Positions 26,288 through 33,997 of a stretch of DNA of 64,000 nt are shown here, one piece after another. A program made the position numbers and the translations under genes. The stretch is from Streptomyces sp. 1-11 (GTDB lineage: Bacteria; Actinomycetota; Actinomycetes; Streptomycetales; Streptomycetaceae). Numbering within the stretch: position 1 is the first letter of the stretch; each line of letters opens with the position of its first letter. The notes beneath the pieces were generated by a model. That model worked only from the letters and a program-made list of their open reading frames with translations, searched no databases and was not told where the DNA came from. The DNA is taken from positions 186,001 through 250,000 of the forward strand of contig NZ_BJTV01000011.1 in NCBI RefSeq assembly GCF_007176755.1. Direction: 5' to 3'.

Positions 26288-27430
26288 GTGACGCACGACG
26301 ACGCTCCGCCGCTGGCGGACCTCATGCCGTGGTCCGTCGCACCGCCGCGGCCGGGCCGCGCCTGGCCGACGGCGCCCGACCCCGGCTCCCTGCGGGCCCG
26401 CTGGGACGCGCTGCTCCGGGCGGCGGGTCCGGAGCGGGAGGCCCTGTTCGAGCCGACCCGCTCCCGCACCCCGCACTCCGCGGTGGGCCAGCTCCCCGGC
26501 CAGTCCACCGGCACCGAACGGCTGGCGCGCGCCGAGGGCCCCTGCGCGGAACCGGTGCGGGTGCTGGCGGCGCCGTTCGACGAGCAGTGGCTGATCCCGG
26601 ACCACCGGCTGCTCGACGCGGCCCGGCCGGAGCTGTGGCGGGTGGCCGGCGAGCGGCAGGTGTTCGTGGTGGAGACCGGCGACGGCGGCCCCCTGCTCGC
26701 GACCTCGCTGCTGCCGCTGCTGCGCCCCGGCCGGATCCGCCCGCTGTACCGCCGCCCGGACGGCACGGAGCCGAACCTGGCGCCCGGCCTGCTGGACCAT
26801 CTCGCCGCCCTGCTGGGTGAACGCCCCACGGCCGTGGACGTGCTGGCCTGGATCCTGGCGGCGGCCCGCCCCGATCTCACCGTCCCGCTGACGCGGGACG
26901 CCGAGGTCTGGACCGCGGGCGTGGAGCTGGGCCGGCGCGTGCTGTGGCTGATGCGCCGCGACGGCGAACGCCCCAAGCTGCCCGGCGGCCGCCGCCCCTA
27001 CGTCCGCGCCCCGCTGCCCGCGCGCCCCCTGACCCTGCACTACGACCGCGAGGAGGAGACGCTGCACCTCGACGACGGCCGCATCTCCCCCGTGCCGCCG
27101 GAGGCCTGGGACTACGAGGTGGCCGGGGTCCGGGTCCTGCAGGCCTGGTTCACGGCCCGTACCGCGCCGGCGGCGCCGGGCACCCTCTCGGCGATCCGCC
27201 CCGCCGGCTGGCCGCAGGCCTGGACGTCGGAGCTGCTGGAGCTGGTCACGGTGCTGACCCTGCTGGCGGAGCTGCGTCCAGGGCGGACCGCCTTCGAGGT
27301 CACCTCACCGGTCACCGCGGCCGGGCTGCGGCGCGCGGGCGTCCTCCCGGTCCCGGCCTCCGCCCGCCGCCCCGCCTCGGTCCTGGACCACCAGGAGGAG
27401 GGCCCGGACGGCCAGTTCGCGCTGCTGTAG
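26288..27430 (+). CDS. stand-alone type ISP restriction/modification C-terminal domain protein
   Basis: About 380 residues. The N-terminal pattern LADLMPWSVAPPRPGRAW and the QLPGQSTGTERLAR segment, followed by EPVRVLAAPFDEQWLIPDHRLLDAARPELW, match the C-terminal domain of type ISP restriction-modification proteins. That domain contributes to target recognition in full-length enzymes. The helicase, nuclease and methyltransferase parts are absent here. A GTG at 26288 gives the usual N-terminus; an in-frame ATG lies at 26279. Whether it acts on DNA is unknown. Confidence 0.65.
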   Translation: MTHDDAPPLADLMPWSVAPPRPGRAWPTAPDPGSLRARWDALLRAAGPEREALFEPTRSRTPHSAVGQLPGQSTGTERLARAEGPCAEPVRVLAAPFDEQWLIPDHRLLDAARPELWRVAGERQVFVVETGDGGPLLATSLLPLLRPGRIRPLYRRPDGTEPNLAPGLLDHLAALLGERPTAVDVLAWILAAARPDLTVPLTRDAEVWTAGVELGRRVLWLMRRDGERPKLPGGRRPYVRAPLPARPLTLHYDREEETLHLDDGRISPVPPEAWDYEVAGVRVLQAWFTARTAPAAPGTLSAIRPAGWPQAWTSELLELVTVLTLLAELRPGRTAFEVTSPVTAAGLRRAGVLPVPASARRPASVLDHQEEGPDGQFALL

Positions 27431-27492
27431 GGCCTGTCCGACGATGCGCGCCGGATCAGCCCGCGGCGTCCGGTGCCGTGCGTCGCAAGGGG

Positions 27493-27522
27493 CTGACAGG
27501 ACCGCCGGTCAGGGGAGATCAT
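27493..27522 (+). promoter_or_regulatory. promoter CTGACA-N18-GATCAT, leaderless
   Basis: A near-consensus -35 (CTGACA, 27493-27498) and -10 (GATCAT, 27517-27522) are spaced 18 nt. The ATG of the CoA transferase begins 7 nt after the -10, so the transcript should start at or next to the start codon. Confidence 0.5.
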
Positions 27523-27529
27523 CCGGCCC

Positions 27530-28726
27530 ATGGATCAACTGCCGCTGCCCCTGGAGGGCATCACCGTCGTCGCCGTCGAGCAGGCCGTGTCCGCGCCCTT
27601 CGCCACCCGGCAGCTCGCCGACCTCGGCGCCCGGGTCGTCAAGGTGGAGCGGGTCGACGGAGGTGATTTCGCGCGGGGGTACGACACCGCCGCCGGCGGG
27701 CTCGCCTCGCACTTCGTGTGGTGCAACCGCGGCAAGGAGTCCATCGCCCTTGACCTGAAGGACCCGCGCGGCCTGGCGGTGGTGCGGCGGCTGGTCGCGG
27801 AGGCGGACGTGTTCGTGCAGAACCTGGCCCACGGGGCCGCCGCCCGGCTGGGGCTGGACGCGGCCACGCTGTGCGCGACGCACCCGCGGCTGATCGCCGT
27901 GGACATCTCCGGGTACGGCGGTTCGGGCCCGTACGCGGACAAGCGGGCGTACGACATGCTCGTGCAGTGCGAGGCCGGTCTCGTGTCGGTGACCGGGACA
28001 CCCGGGCAGCCGGTCAAGGCGGGCATCCCGGCGGCGGACATCGCGGCGGCCATGTACGCCTTCTCCGGTGTGCTGGCCGCCCTGGTCCGGCGCGGCGTCA
28101 CCGGGCGGGGCGGACCGGTGGAGGTGTCGATGCTGGAGGCGCTCGCGGAGTGGATGGGGCATCCCCTGCACCACGCGATGCACGGCGGAGAGCCGCCGGC
28201 CCGCACCGGGCTCGCGCACGCCGTCATCGCGCCCTACGACGCCTATCCGACGGCGGACGGCGGACGGGTGCTGCTGTCGGTGCAGAACGACCGGGAGTGG
28301 CGGCGGCTGGCGGAACAGGTGCTGAACAGACCGGAGTTGGGAACGGACCCGGACTTCGCGACGAACGCGGCCCGGGTGGCCAACCGGGCGCGGACCGACG
28401 AGCTGGTGGCACGGGAGCTGGCCGCGCTCGGCGCCGACGAGGCGCTGGACCTGCTGGAGAGGGCCGGGATCGCCTGCGCGCGGTTGCGCGACCTGCACGA
28501 GCTGGCCGGCCACCCGCAGCTCGCGGCCCGGGACCGGTGGCGTCAGGTGGGTACGCCGGCCGGACCGCTGAAGGCGCTGCTGCCTCCCCTCACGCTGCCG
28601 GGCGGGGAGGAGGCACGGATGGGCGACGTGCCCGCGCTCGGACAGCACACCGAGCCCCTGCTGCGCGCCGTGGGGATGACGGACGGCGAGATCGCAGCAT
28701 TGCGCCGGGACGGTGTGGTGGCCTGA
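27530..28726 (+). CDS. CaiB/BaiF family CoA transferase
   Basis: A 398-residue class III CoA transferase. The N-terminal Rossmann-like LADLGARVVKVERVDGGD, then FVWCNRGKESIALDL and the catalytic Asp142 in AYDMLVQ, are family hallmarks. The enzyme moves CoA between carboxylic acids through an aspartyl-CoA intermediate. The acids are not predictable. No partner enzymes lie adjacent. Confidence 0.9.
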   Translation: MDQLPLPLEGITVVAVEQAVSAPFATRQLADLGARVVKVERVDGGDFARGYDTAAGGLASHFVWCNRGKESIALDLKDPRGLAVVRRLVAEADVFVQNLAHGAAARLGLDAATLCATHPRLIAVDISGYGGSGPYADKRAYDMLVQCEAGLVSVTGTPGQPVKAGIPAADIAAAMYAFSGVLAALVRRGVTGRGGPVEVSMLEALAEWMGHPLHHAMHGGEPPARTGLAHAVIAPYDAYPTADGGRVLLSVQNDREWRRLAEQVLNRPELGTDPDFATNAARVANRARTDELVARELAALGADEALDLLERAGIACARLRDLHELAGHPQLAARDRWRQVGTPAGPLKALLPPLTLPGGEEARMGDVPALGQHTEPLLRAVGMTDGEIAALRRDGVVA

Positions 28727-28769
28727 GCGCGGGCCCCGGACGGGTCCGGGTCCGCCGGCCCGCTCGGGG

Positions 28770-28791
28770 ACCCCGCGGGGCCTCGCGGGGT
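28770..28791. terminator. hairpin between convergent genes
   Basis: ACCCCGCG pairs with CGCGGGGT around a 6-nt loop. It lies 44 nt after the CoA transferase and before the end of the opposing small gene. Confidence 0.5.
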
Positions 28792-28817
28792 GCGCTCGGT
28801 GTCGGCTCGGTGCCGGC

Positions 28818-29087
28818 TCAGTGCCCGCCGAACAGCGAACGGCGCAGCCGGCGCAGCGGCGCGAACAGGGAGACCCGGCTGACCCGCCGGCCCCGGTCGC
28901 TGCGCTGGTGCGGGGTGTCGCGCGCCGTCAGCTCACGCATCAGCGAGGTGGCCTCGACCGTCTCGACCTGCGGTATGGCGGGACCCGCCAGCACCGCCAG
29001 ATGGCGGTCGAGGCGCGAACTGGTCGCGCTGCTCCCGCAGGTGATCGCAGGAACCCTGGCCCTGCTGCGCACTGTTATCTGCTCCAT
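28818..29087 (-). CDS. small conserved basic protein of unknown function
   Basis: An 89-residue protein rich in Arg and Ser. A middle segment reads SSATSSRLDRHLAVLAGPA and the C-terminus (RVSLFAPLRRLRRSLFG) is strongly basic and amphipathic. I recognise it only as a small streptomycete protein. GGGGAGTGAC precedes the ATG at 29087. It follows the anti-sigma gene in the same direction after about 126 nt and could belong to its transcript. Confidence 0.6.
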   Translation of the reverse strand: MEQITVRSRARVPAITCGSSATSSRLDRHLAVLAGPAIPQVETVEATSLMRELTARDTPHQRSDRGRRVSRVSLFAPLRRLRRSLFGGH

Positions 29088-29213
29088 GTCACTCCCCACC
29101 CGTACGAGTCCACCCGGCCCGGGCAGGGTAACCCTATCGCCCCGGTGGAGCACCCGTGTATCTCGCCCACAGGATTCACCTTCCCCACAAGGAGGTTGAC
29201 CATTCGTCGCTGA

Positions 29214-30023
29214 CTACTCTCCGAATCCGACCACTTTCAGGGTGAGTTGAGCAACCGGCTGACCAGTGGGCTGCGCCGATCCGCCGTCGGGCTCGACGGT
29301 CACGGCGAGTGACGTCGAGGATCTGCCGAGACCCTGGGCGACCAAGGGCGTGTCGCCCGCGAGGAGGCCCAGCGAGCGGGGCCGCGCATGGGGGCGCATG
29401 ACCCAGAGCTGGTGGACGCGGCCGCCGGAGGGGGCGCCGTACCCGCTGAGGGTGACGACGGCCCGCCCCTCGGATACGGAGGCGATCACTCCGATACCGC
29501 GGCCCCGGCCGTCCCCGCTCGCCGCGGCCCGGGCGTCGGGCGCCGCGAGAACGTGGGCGATCTCACGTGCCCGTGCCTGCTCGGCGTCGAGCCGGTCATG
29601 GGTGCGGCCGGCCTGGACCGCGAACAGCGAGGCGACGACGAGGGCCGCGGCGGCGGTCGCCGTGGCGAACGGGACGAACAGGGGGCGCGACCGGGGCGTA
29701 CGGGTGCGCGGCGGGGGCTGGCCGCCCCAGACGTGCGGGGGCAGCCGGGTCGCGCGCTCCCCGGCGGGCGGCCGCTCCTGGGCGGTGGTGCGGACGGCGG
29801 CCAGGACCCGGTCGCGCAGGGCGGCCGGCGCCGGCTCGGCCGTGGACCAGGCGAGGCGGACCGCGTCCTCGGACAGCGCCCGCACCTCGGCGGCGCAGCG
29901 GTCGCACCTGCCCAGGTGCTTCTCGAAGCGGCGCCGTTCGCCGGGTCCGAGGGCGTCGAGCGCGTGGGGCGCGGCGAGGGAGTGCGGGTCCTCACGGCCC
30001 AGCAGGCGGCCCAGCGGGCTCAC
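29214..30023 (-). CDS. zinc-containing anti-sigma factor (RskA-like)
   Basis: A 269-residue membrane anti-sigma factor. The N-terminal ZAS motif Hx3CxxC uses His36, Cys40 and Cys43 (KHLGRCDRC). One membrane helix is at about 112-136. An extracytoplasmic RskA-type domain ends in QLTLKVVGFGE. It should hold the neighbouring ECF sigma factor inactive until a signal cleaves or displaces it. The GTG overlaps the sigma stop codon as GTGA, giving translational coupling and 1:1 synthesis. Confidence 0.9.
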   Translation of the reverse strand: MSPLGRLLGREDPHSLAAPHALDALGPGERRRFEKHLGRCDRCAAEVRALSEDAVRLAWSTAEPAPAALRDRVLAAVRTTAQERPPAGERATRLPPHVWGGQPPPRTRTPRSRPLFVPFATATAAAALVVASLFAVQAGRTHDRLDAEQARAREIAHVLAAPDARAAASGDGRGRGIGVIASVSEGRAVVTLSGYGAPSGGRVHQLWVMRPHARPRSLGLLAGDTPLVAQGLGRSSTSLAVTVEPDGGSAQPTGQPVAQLTLKVVGFGE

Positions 30024-30625
30024 GCGGCACCTCCCAGGCACTCGCGCAGCCGGGTGAGCCCGTCGCGCATCCGGGTCTTGACCGTGCCGAGCGGCAGTTG
30101 GAGCCGCTCGGCCACCTCACGGTAGGTGTAGCCGTCGTAGTAGGCGAGGGTGACGGACTGGCGCTGCAGCGCCGTGAGCCGGTTCAGGCAGCGGCGCACC
30201 CACTCGCGCTCCAGTCCGGCCTCCACCTCCTCGGCGACCTGGTCGAAGGCCGGTTCCCCGGCGCGCAGGGCCTCCCGCTGCTCGCGCTCGCCGGCCGCGC
30301 GTGCGCTGCGCACCCGGTCCACGGCGCGGCGGTGGGCGAGGGTGAGGATCCAGGACAGGGCGCTGCCCCGCCGTGGGTCGAACCGGCCCGCCGAGCGCCA
30401 GAGTTCGAGCAGCACCTCCTGTGCGACCTCCTCGGACTGCGCGGGATCGCGCACCACGCGCCGCACCAGCCCGAACACCGGCCCGGACACCAGTGCGTAC
30501 AGGTCCTCGAACGCCCTGTGGTCCCCGTCCGCCACGAGCAGCAGCAGTTCGTCCGCCCGCGCCCCGCTCCCCGCTCCGTGACCGCATCCGGTCCGGCCCC
30601 CGCCTCTGACTCCACGCATCCGCAC
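30020..30625 (-). CDS. ECF RNA polymerase sigma factor (SigK/SigL-like)
   Basis: About 201 residues. Region 2 contains FEDLYALVSGPVFGLVRRVVRDPAQSEEVAQEV and RRGSALSWILTLAHRRAVDRVRS. Region 4 contains QRQSVTLAYYDGYTYREVAERLQLPLGTVKTRMRDGL. The GTG at 30625 sits 9 nt after GGAGG; an ATG at 30619 is the alternative. It is coupled to the anti-sigma factor and divergent from the DUF4331 operon. I infer the sigma factor drives that operon and perhaps itself. Confidence 0.9.
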   Translation of the reverse strand: MRMRGVRGGGRTGCGHGAGSGARADELLLLVADGDHRAFEDLYALVSGPVFGLVRRVVRDPAQSEEVAQEVLLELWRSAGRFDPRRGSALSWILTLAHRRAVDRVRSARAAGEREQREALRAGEPAFDQVAEEVEAGLEREWVRRCLNRLTALQRQSVTLAYYDGYTYREVAERLQLPLGTVKTRMRDGLTRLRECLGGAA

Positions 30626-30671
30626 GAGCGCACACCTCCGGCGGTTGATACGCATCCGGGAGCCGAAAACG

Positions 30672-30689
30672 CGGGTCCCGCGGGACCCG
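30672..30689. promoter_or_regulatory. perfect 18-bp palindrome between the sigma and DUF4331 genes
   Basis: CGGGTCCCGCGGGACCCG is perfectly self-complementary and sits near the middle of the 152-nt divergent promoter region. It may be an operator or a structured leader for the sigma gene. Confidence 0.45.
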
Positions 30690-30722
30690 AAAGAAATTCC
30701 CGCGCCGACCAATCCGGCCGGC

Positions 30723-30748
30723 GAACCCGCTCCGTATACCCGTCCGTC
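30723..30748 (+). promoter_or_regulatory. ECF-type promoter candidate GAAC-N18-CGTC for the DUF4331 operon
   Basis: GAAC at 30723-30726 and CGTC at 30745-30748 fit the -35 AAC and -10 CGT logic of ECF sigma promoters. The DUF4331 ATG follows 29 nt later with GAGGAC as ribosome site. Confidence 0.4.
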
Positions 30749-30777
30749 GGAGCAAGTCGGCACTGAGGACGGACGGC

Positions 30778-32319
30778 ATGACACCTCTCTTCTCCAGGAG
30801 CGGCACCGGTCGCAAGGGCCTGGTCACGCTCATCTGTGGCGCGCTGGCCGCCGGCGGGCTCGCGGCCGCCGGCGTCGCCACGCTGGAACCCGGGGCGGCC
30901 TCCGCCTCCTCGCACCGCGAGGCGCCGCTGATATCGGGCACACCGCAGTACGACAACACGGACCTGTACGCGTTCGTCAGCCCGGACAAGCCGGACACCA
31001 CGACGATCGTGGCCGACTGGATCCCGTTCGAGGACCCGGCCGGCGGCCCGAACTTCTACACGTTCGCGGACGACGCGCAGTACGACATCCACGTCGACAA
31101 CAACGGTGACGCGCGGGACGACCTGCTCTTCCGCTACACCTTCAGGACGCACACGAAGAACGGGAACACGTTCCTGTACAACACCGGTCCGGTCACCAGC
31201 CTGGACGACCCGGACCTCAACGTCACGCAGACGTACGACATCGACCTGGTCCGGCTGAGGAACCAGCACGTGGTGTCGCGGACGAAGCTCGCGGACGACG
31301 TACCGGTGGCGCCGTCGAACGTGGGCAAGGCGTCCATGCCGGACTACGGCAAGCTGCGCTCGCAGGCCGTGTACAAGGCGGCCGGCGGTGCCGCGACCTT
31401 CGCCGGCCAGGCCGACGACCCGTTCTTCCTGGACCTGCGCGTCTTCGACCTGCTGTACGGGGGCAACCTCACCGAGGTCGGCCGGGACACGCTCAAGGGC
31501 TACAACGTCAACACCATCGCGCTGCAGGTGCCCAACGACCTGATCCGCGAGTCCGGCCGACAGCCGGTGGTCGGCATCTGGTCGACCACCCAGCGCCGCA
31601 ACGCGCAGGGCTACTACGCGCAGGTCTCGCGCCTGGGCAACCCGCTGGTGAACGAGGTCGTCAACCCGCAGAAGGACAAGGACCGGTTCAACGCCTCGCA
31701 GCCCTCGTACGACGCCCAGTTCCTGAAGAACGTCACCGGCCCGGAGCTGCCGAAGCTCATCGAGGGCATCTACAAGATCAAGGCGCCCGCCGAGCCGCGC
31801 GACGACCTGGTCGACGTCTTCCTGAAGGGCGTCAAGGGCCTCAACCAGCCGCCGAACGTGAAGCCTTCGGAGCAACTGCGGCTGAACACCTCGATCAAGC
31901 CGGCCATGCATCCGAAGCGGCTGGGCGTCCTGGACGGCGACAACGCGGGCTTCCCGAACGGCCGCCGGCTCACCGACGACGTGGTCGACGAGGCGCTCCA
32001 GGTGATGGAGGGCGAACTGGTCGGCGCCAAGAACGATCTGGGCGACGCGGTGGACGAGAACGACAAGAAGTTCGAGAAGTACTTCCCGTACGTCGCCCAG
32101 CCCACCGCCGGTTCGCGCGGCGCGCTCGCCAAGGGCACCGCCGAGGGCGCGGACGTGCGCAGTCAGCTCGGCGACGCGCTGCGGCCGGCCGGGGCGGGCT
32201 CCGCCGGCTCCGGGAACGCCGTGCTGATCGCCGCCTCGGCGGCCTCCGGCGCGGCCGGCGTCCTGCTGATCGGCACCGCCCTCGCCTGGTGGCGCCGCCG
32301 GATGCGGCGCCCGTACTGA
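30778..32319 (+). CDS. DUF4331 secreted, C-terminally anchored protein
   Basis: A 513-residue exported protein. A signal peptide with a basic start spans about 1-43. The mature N-terminus contains SSHREAPLISGTPQYDNTD, the conserved DUF4331 opening. The body includes FRYTFRTHTKNG and DDPFFLDLRVFDLLYGG. A membrane helix at about 477-503 and a basic tail (WWRRRMRRP) follow, so it is probably anchored outside the membrane. DUF4331 has no established function. It heads a three-gene run with TPR and nickel/cobalt permease genes, so a role in metal handling is an inference. Confidence 0.85.
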   Translation: MTPLFSRSGTGRKGLVTLICGALAAGGLAAAGVATLEPGAASASSHREAPLISGTPQYDNTDLYAFVSPDKPDTTTIVADWIPFEDPAGGPNFYTFADDAQYDIHVDNNGDARDDLLFRYTFRTHTKNGNTFLYNTGPVTSLDDPDLNVTQTYDIDLVRLRNQHVVSRTKLADDVPVAPSNVGKASMPDYGKLRSQAVYKAAGGAATFAGQADDPFFLDLRVFDLLYGGNLTEVGRDTLKGYNVNTIALQVPNDLIRESGRQPVVGIWSTTQRRNAQGYYAQVSRLGNPLVNEVVNPQKDKDRFNASQPSYDAQFLKNVTGPELPKLIEGIYKIKAPAEPRDDLVDVFLKGVKGLNQPPNVKPSEQLRLNTSIKPAMHPKRLGVLDGDNAGFPNGRRLTDDVVDEALQVMEGELVGAKNDLGDAVDENDKKFEKYFPYVAQPTAGSRGALAKGTAEGADVRSQLGDALRPAGAGSAGSGNAVLIAASAASGAAGVLLIGTALAWWRRRMRRPY

Positions 32320-32413
32320 CACACCCCCGAACCGGCGCGGCCCGTTTCCCTTCCCCCACGGCGGGCCGCGCCCTCCGCTTTTCGAACCGGCACCAGGCGA
32401 TCCAGGAGACGGC

Positions 32414-33997
32414 ATGGCCCCGCGCACGAACGACGAGCAGACCGACGGGCGAACCGCCCGCACGGCCGGGCCCGGCGCCCCGCCGCCACCCCGCACCGAA
32501 CCCGCACCGCCTGCCGGCACCGCATCCGCACCGCGGCCCGGGGCCGCGTCCGCGCCGCCTCCCGGCACCGCACCCGCACCGCGGCCCGGGCCCGGCGCCG
32601 GGCCGGACGGGGCGCGGGGCGCGGCGGGGGCTGACGAGCGGGTGGCCGCCGTGCGGCGGGCCCGGGCCGCCGCACGGCGGTGGCGGGCCGCGCGGCTCGC
32701 GGGGCCCGCGGTGCTGCTGGCGGTCGCGCTGACCGGCGGCGCGATCGCCGCCGGGGCCCTGCGGGACGGCCGGGCGCTGCCGGCGGCGGCCTCCGCCGCC
32801 GTCGACCCCGGGCTGCTGGGCGGCGGGAACCTGGACGCCGCCGTGGCCGCCCTGCAGGCCCATCTTCGGTCGCAGCCACGGGACCACGGCGGCTGGGCGA
32901 CCCTCGGTCTGGCCTACGTCGAGCAGGCGCGGACCAACGGCGACCCGGCCCGCTACCCGCAGGCCGACAAGGCTCTCGCGCGCTCCCTGGCACTGGCGCC
33001 CGGCGACGACCGGGCGCTGGCCGGCCGGGCCGCCCTCGCCGCCGCCCGGCACGACTTCGCGGGCGCGCTCGGCTACGCGGACCGGGCGCTGCGGCGGAAC
33101 CCGTACAGCGAACGCGCCCTGTGCTCCCGTGTCGACGCCCTGGTGGAGCTCGGCCGGTACGCGCAGGCGTCGCGGGCCGCCCGCACGGCGGACGAACGCA
33201 GGCCGGGCGTGCCGGTCTTCACCCGGTACGCCTACGTGCGCGAGCTGCGCGGGGACGTGGCGACGGCCCGGCGGGTCCTGCGGCAGGCCCTCGACGCGGC
33301 CGCCTCGTCCGGCGACGTCGCCTACGTGGCCGCCCAGCTCGGCCAGCTCGCCTGGAACCAGGGGCGGTACGCGTCCGCGCTCCGCTTCTACGCCCGGGCT
33401 CTGGCCGCCGACGACACCTATCTGCCGGCGCTGGAGGGCCGGGCCCGGGCCCAGGCGGCGAGCGGGCACCGGGACGAGGCGATCCGGGGGCTGCGGACCG
33501 TGGTCGCCCGCTATCCGCTGCCCGGGCCGCTGGTCGCGCTCGGCGAGCTGTACGAGGCGCGCGGCGCGGCCGGCGACGAGGCGCAGGCGCGCGAGCAGTA
33601 CGCGCTGGTGGACGCCTGGACCGCCCTGGCCAGGGCCAACGGCGTCGACGCCGACCTGGACACCGCGCTGGCCGCCGCCGACCACGGGGACAAGGCGTCC
33701 GCGCTGCGCGCCGCCCGCGCCGAGTGGGACCGCCGGCGCACCGTGCACACCGCGGACGCCCTCGCCTGGGCGCTGCACGTCAACGGCCGTGACCAGGAGG
33801 CCCTTTCACCGGCCCGCCGGGCCACGGCCACCGGCTACCGCAACGCCGTCTTCCTCTACCACCGCGGCATGATCGAGCTGGCCACGGGCCGCACGGCACA
33901 GGGCCGTGCCTCGCTGCGGGCGGCGCTGCGGCTGAACCCCGGCTTCTCGCCGCGGGGCGCGGCCGAGGCCCGGAAGGCGTTGGGGGGCGCCGAGTGA
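32414..33997 (+). CDS. membrane-anchored tetratricopeptide repeat protein
   Basis: A 527-residue protein. A long Pro/Ala-rich N-terminus with repeated PAPRPG-type motifs (about 20-65) leads to a membrane helix at about 97-117. At least six TPR-like helical pairs follow (for example WATLGLAYVEQA, AALAAARHDFAGALGYADRAL and AQLGQLAWNQGRYASALRFYARAL). AGGAGACGG precedes the ATG. The end overlaps the permease start as GTGA. It probably scaffolds partners outside the membrane; the partner is unknown. Confidence 0.82.
   Translation: MAPRTNDEQTDGRTARTAGPGAPPPPRTEPAPPAGTASAPRPGAASAPPPGTAPAPRPGPGAGPDGARGAAGADERVAAVRRARAAARRWRAARLAGPAVLLAVALTGGAIAAGALRDGRALPAAASAAVDPGLLGGGNLDAAVAALQAHLRSQPRDHGGWATLGLAYVEQARTNGDPARYPQADKALARSLALAPGDDRALAGRAALAAARHDFAGALGYADRALRRNPYSERALCSRVDALVELGRYAQASRAARTADERRPGVPVFTRYAYVRELRGDVATARRVLRQALDAAASSGDVAYVAAQLGQLAWNQGRYASALRFYARALAADDTYLPALEGRARAQAASGHRDEAIRGLRTVVARYPLPGPLVALGELYEARGAAGDEAQAREQYALVDAWTALARANGVDADLDTALAAADHGDKASALRAARAEWDRRRTVHTADALAWALHVNGRDQEALSPARRATATGYRNAVFLYHRGMIELATGRTAQGRASLRAALRLNPGFSPRGAAEARKALGGAE

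Noticed and set aside
30672..30689. 18-bp GC palindrome as a transcription terminator
   Set aside because: It lies between divergent start codons, so a terminator role is unlikely; reported as regulatory instead.
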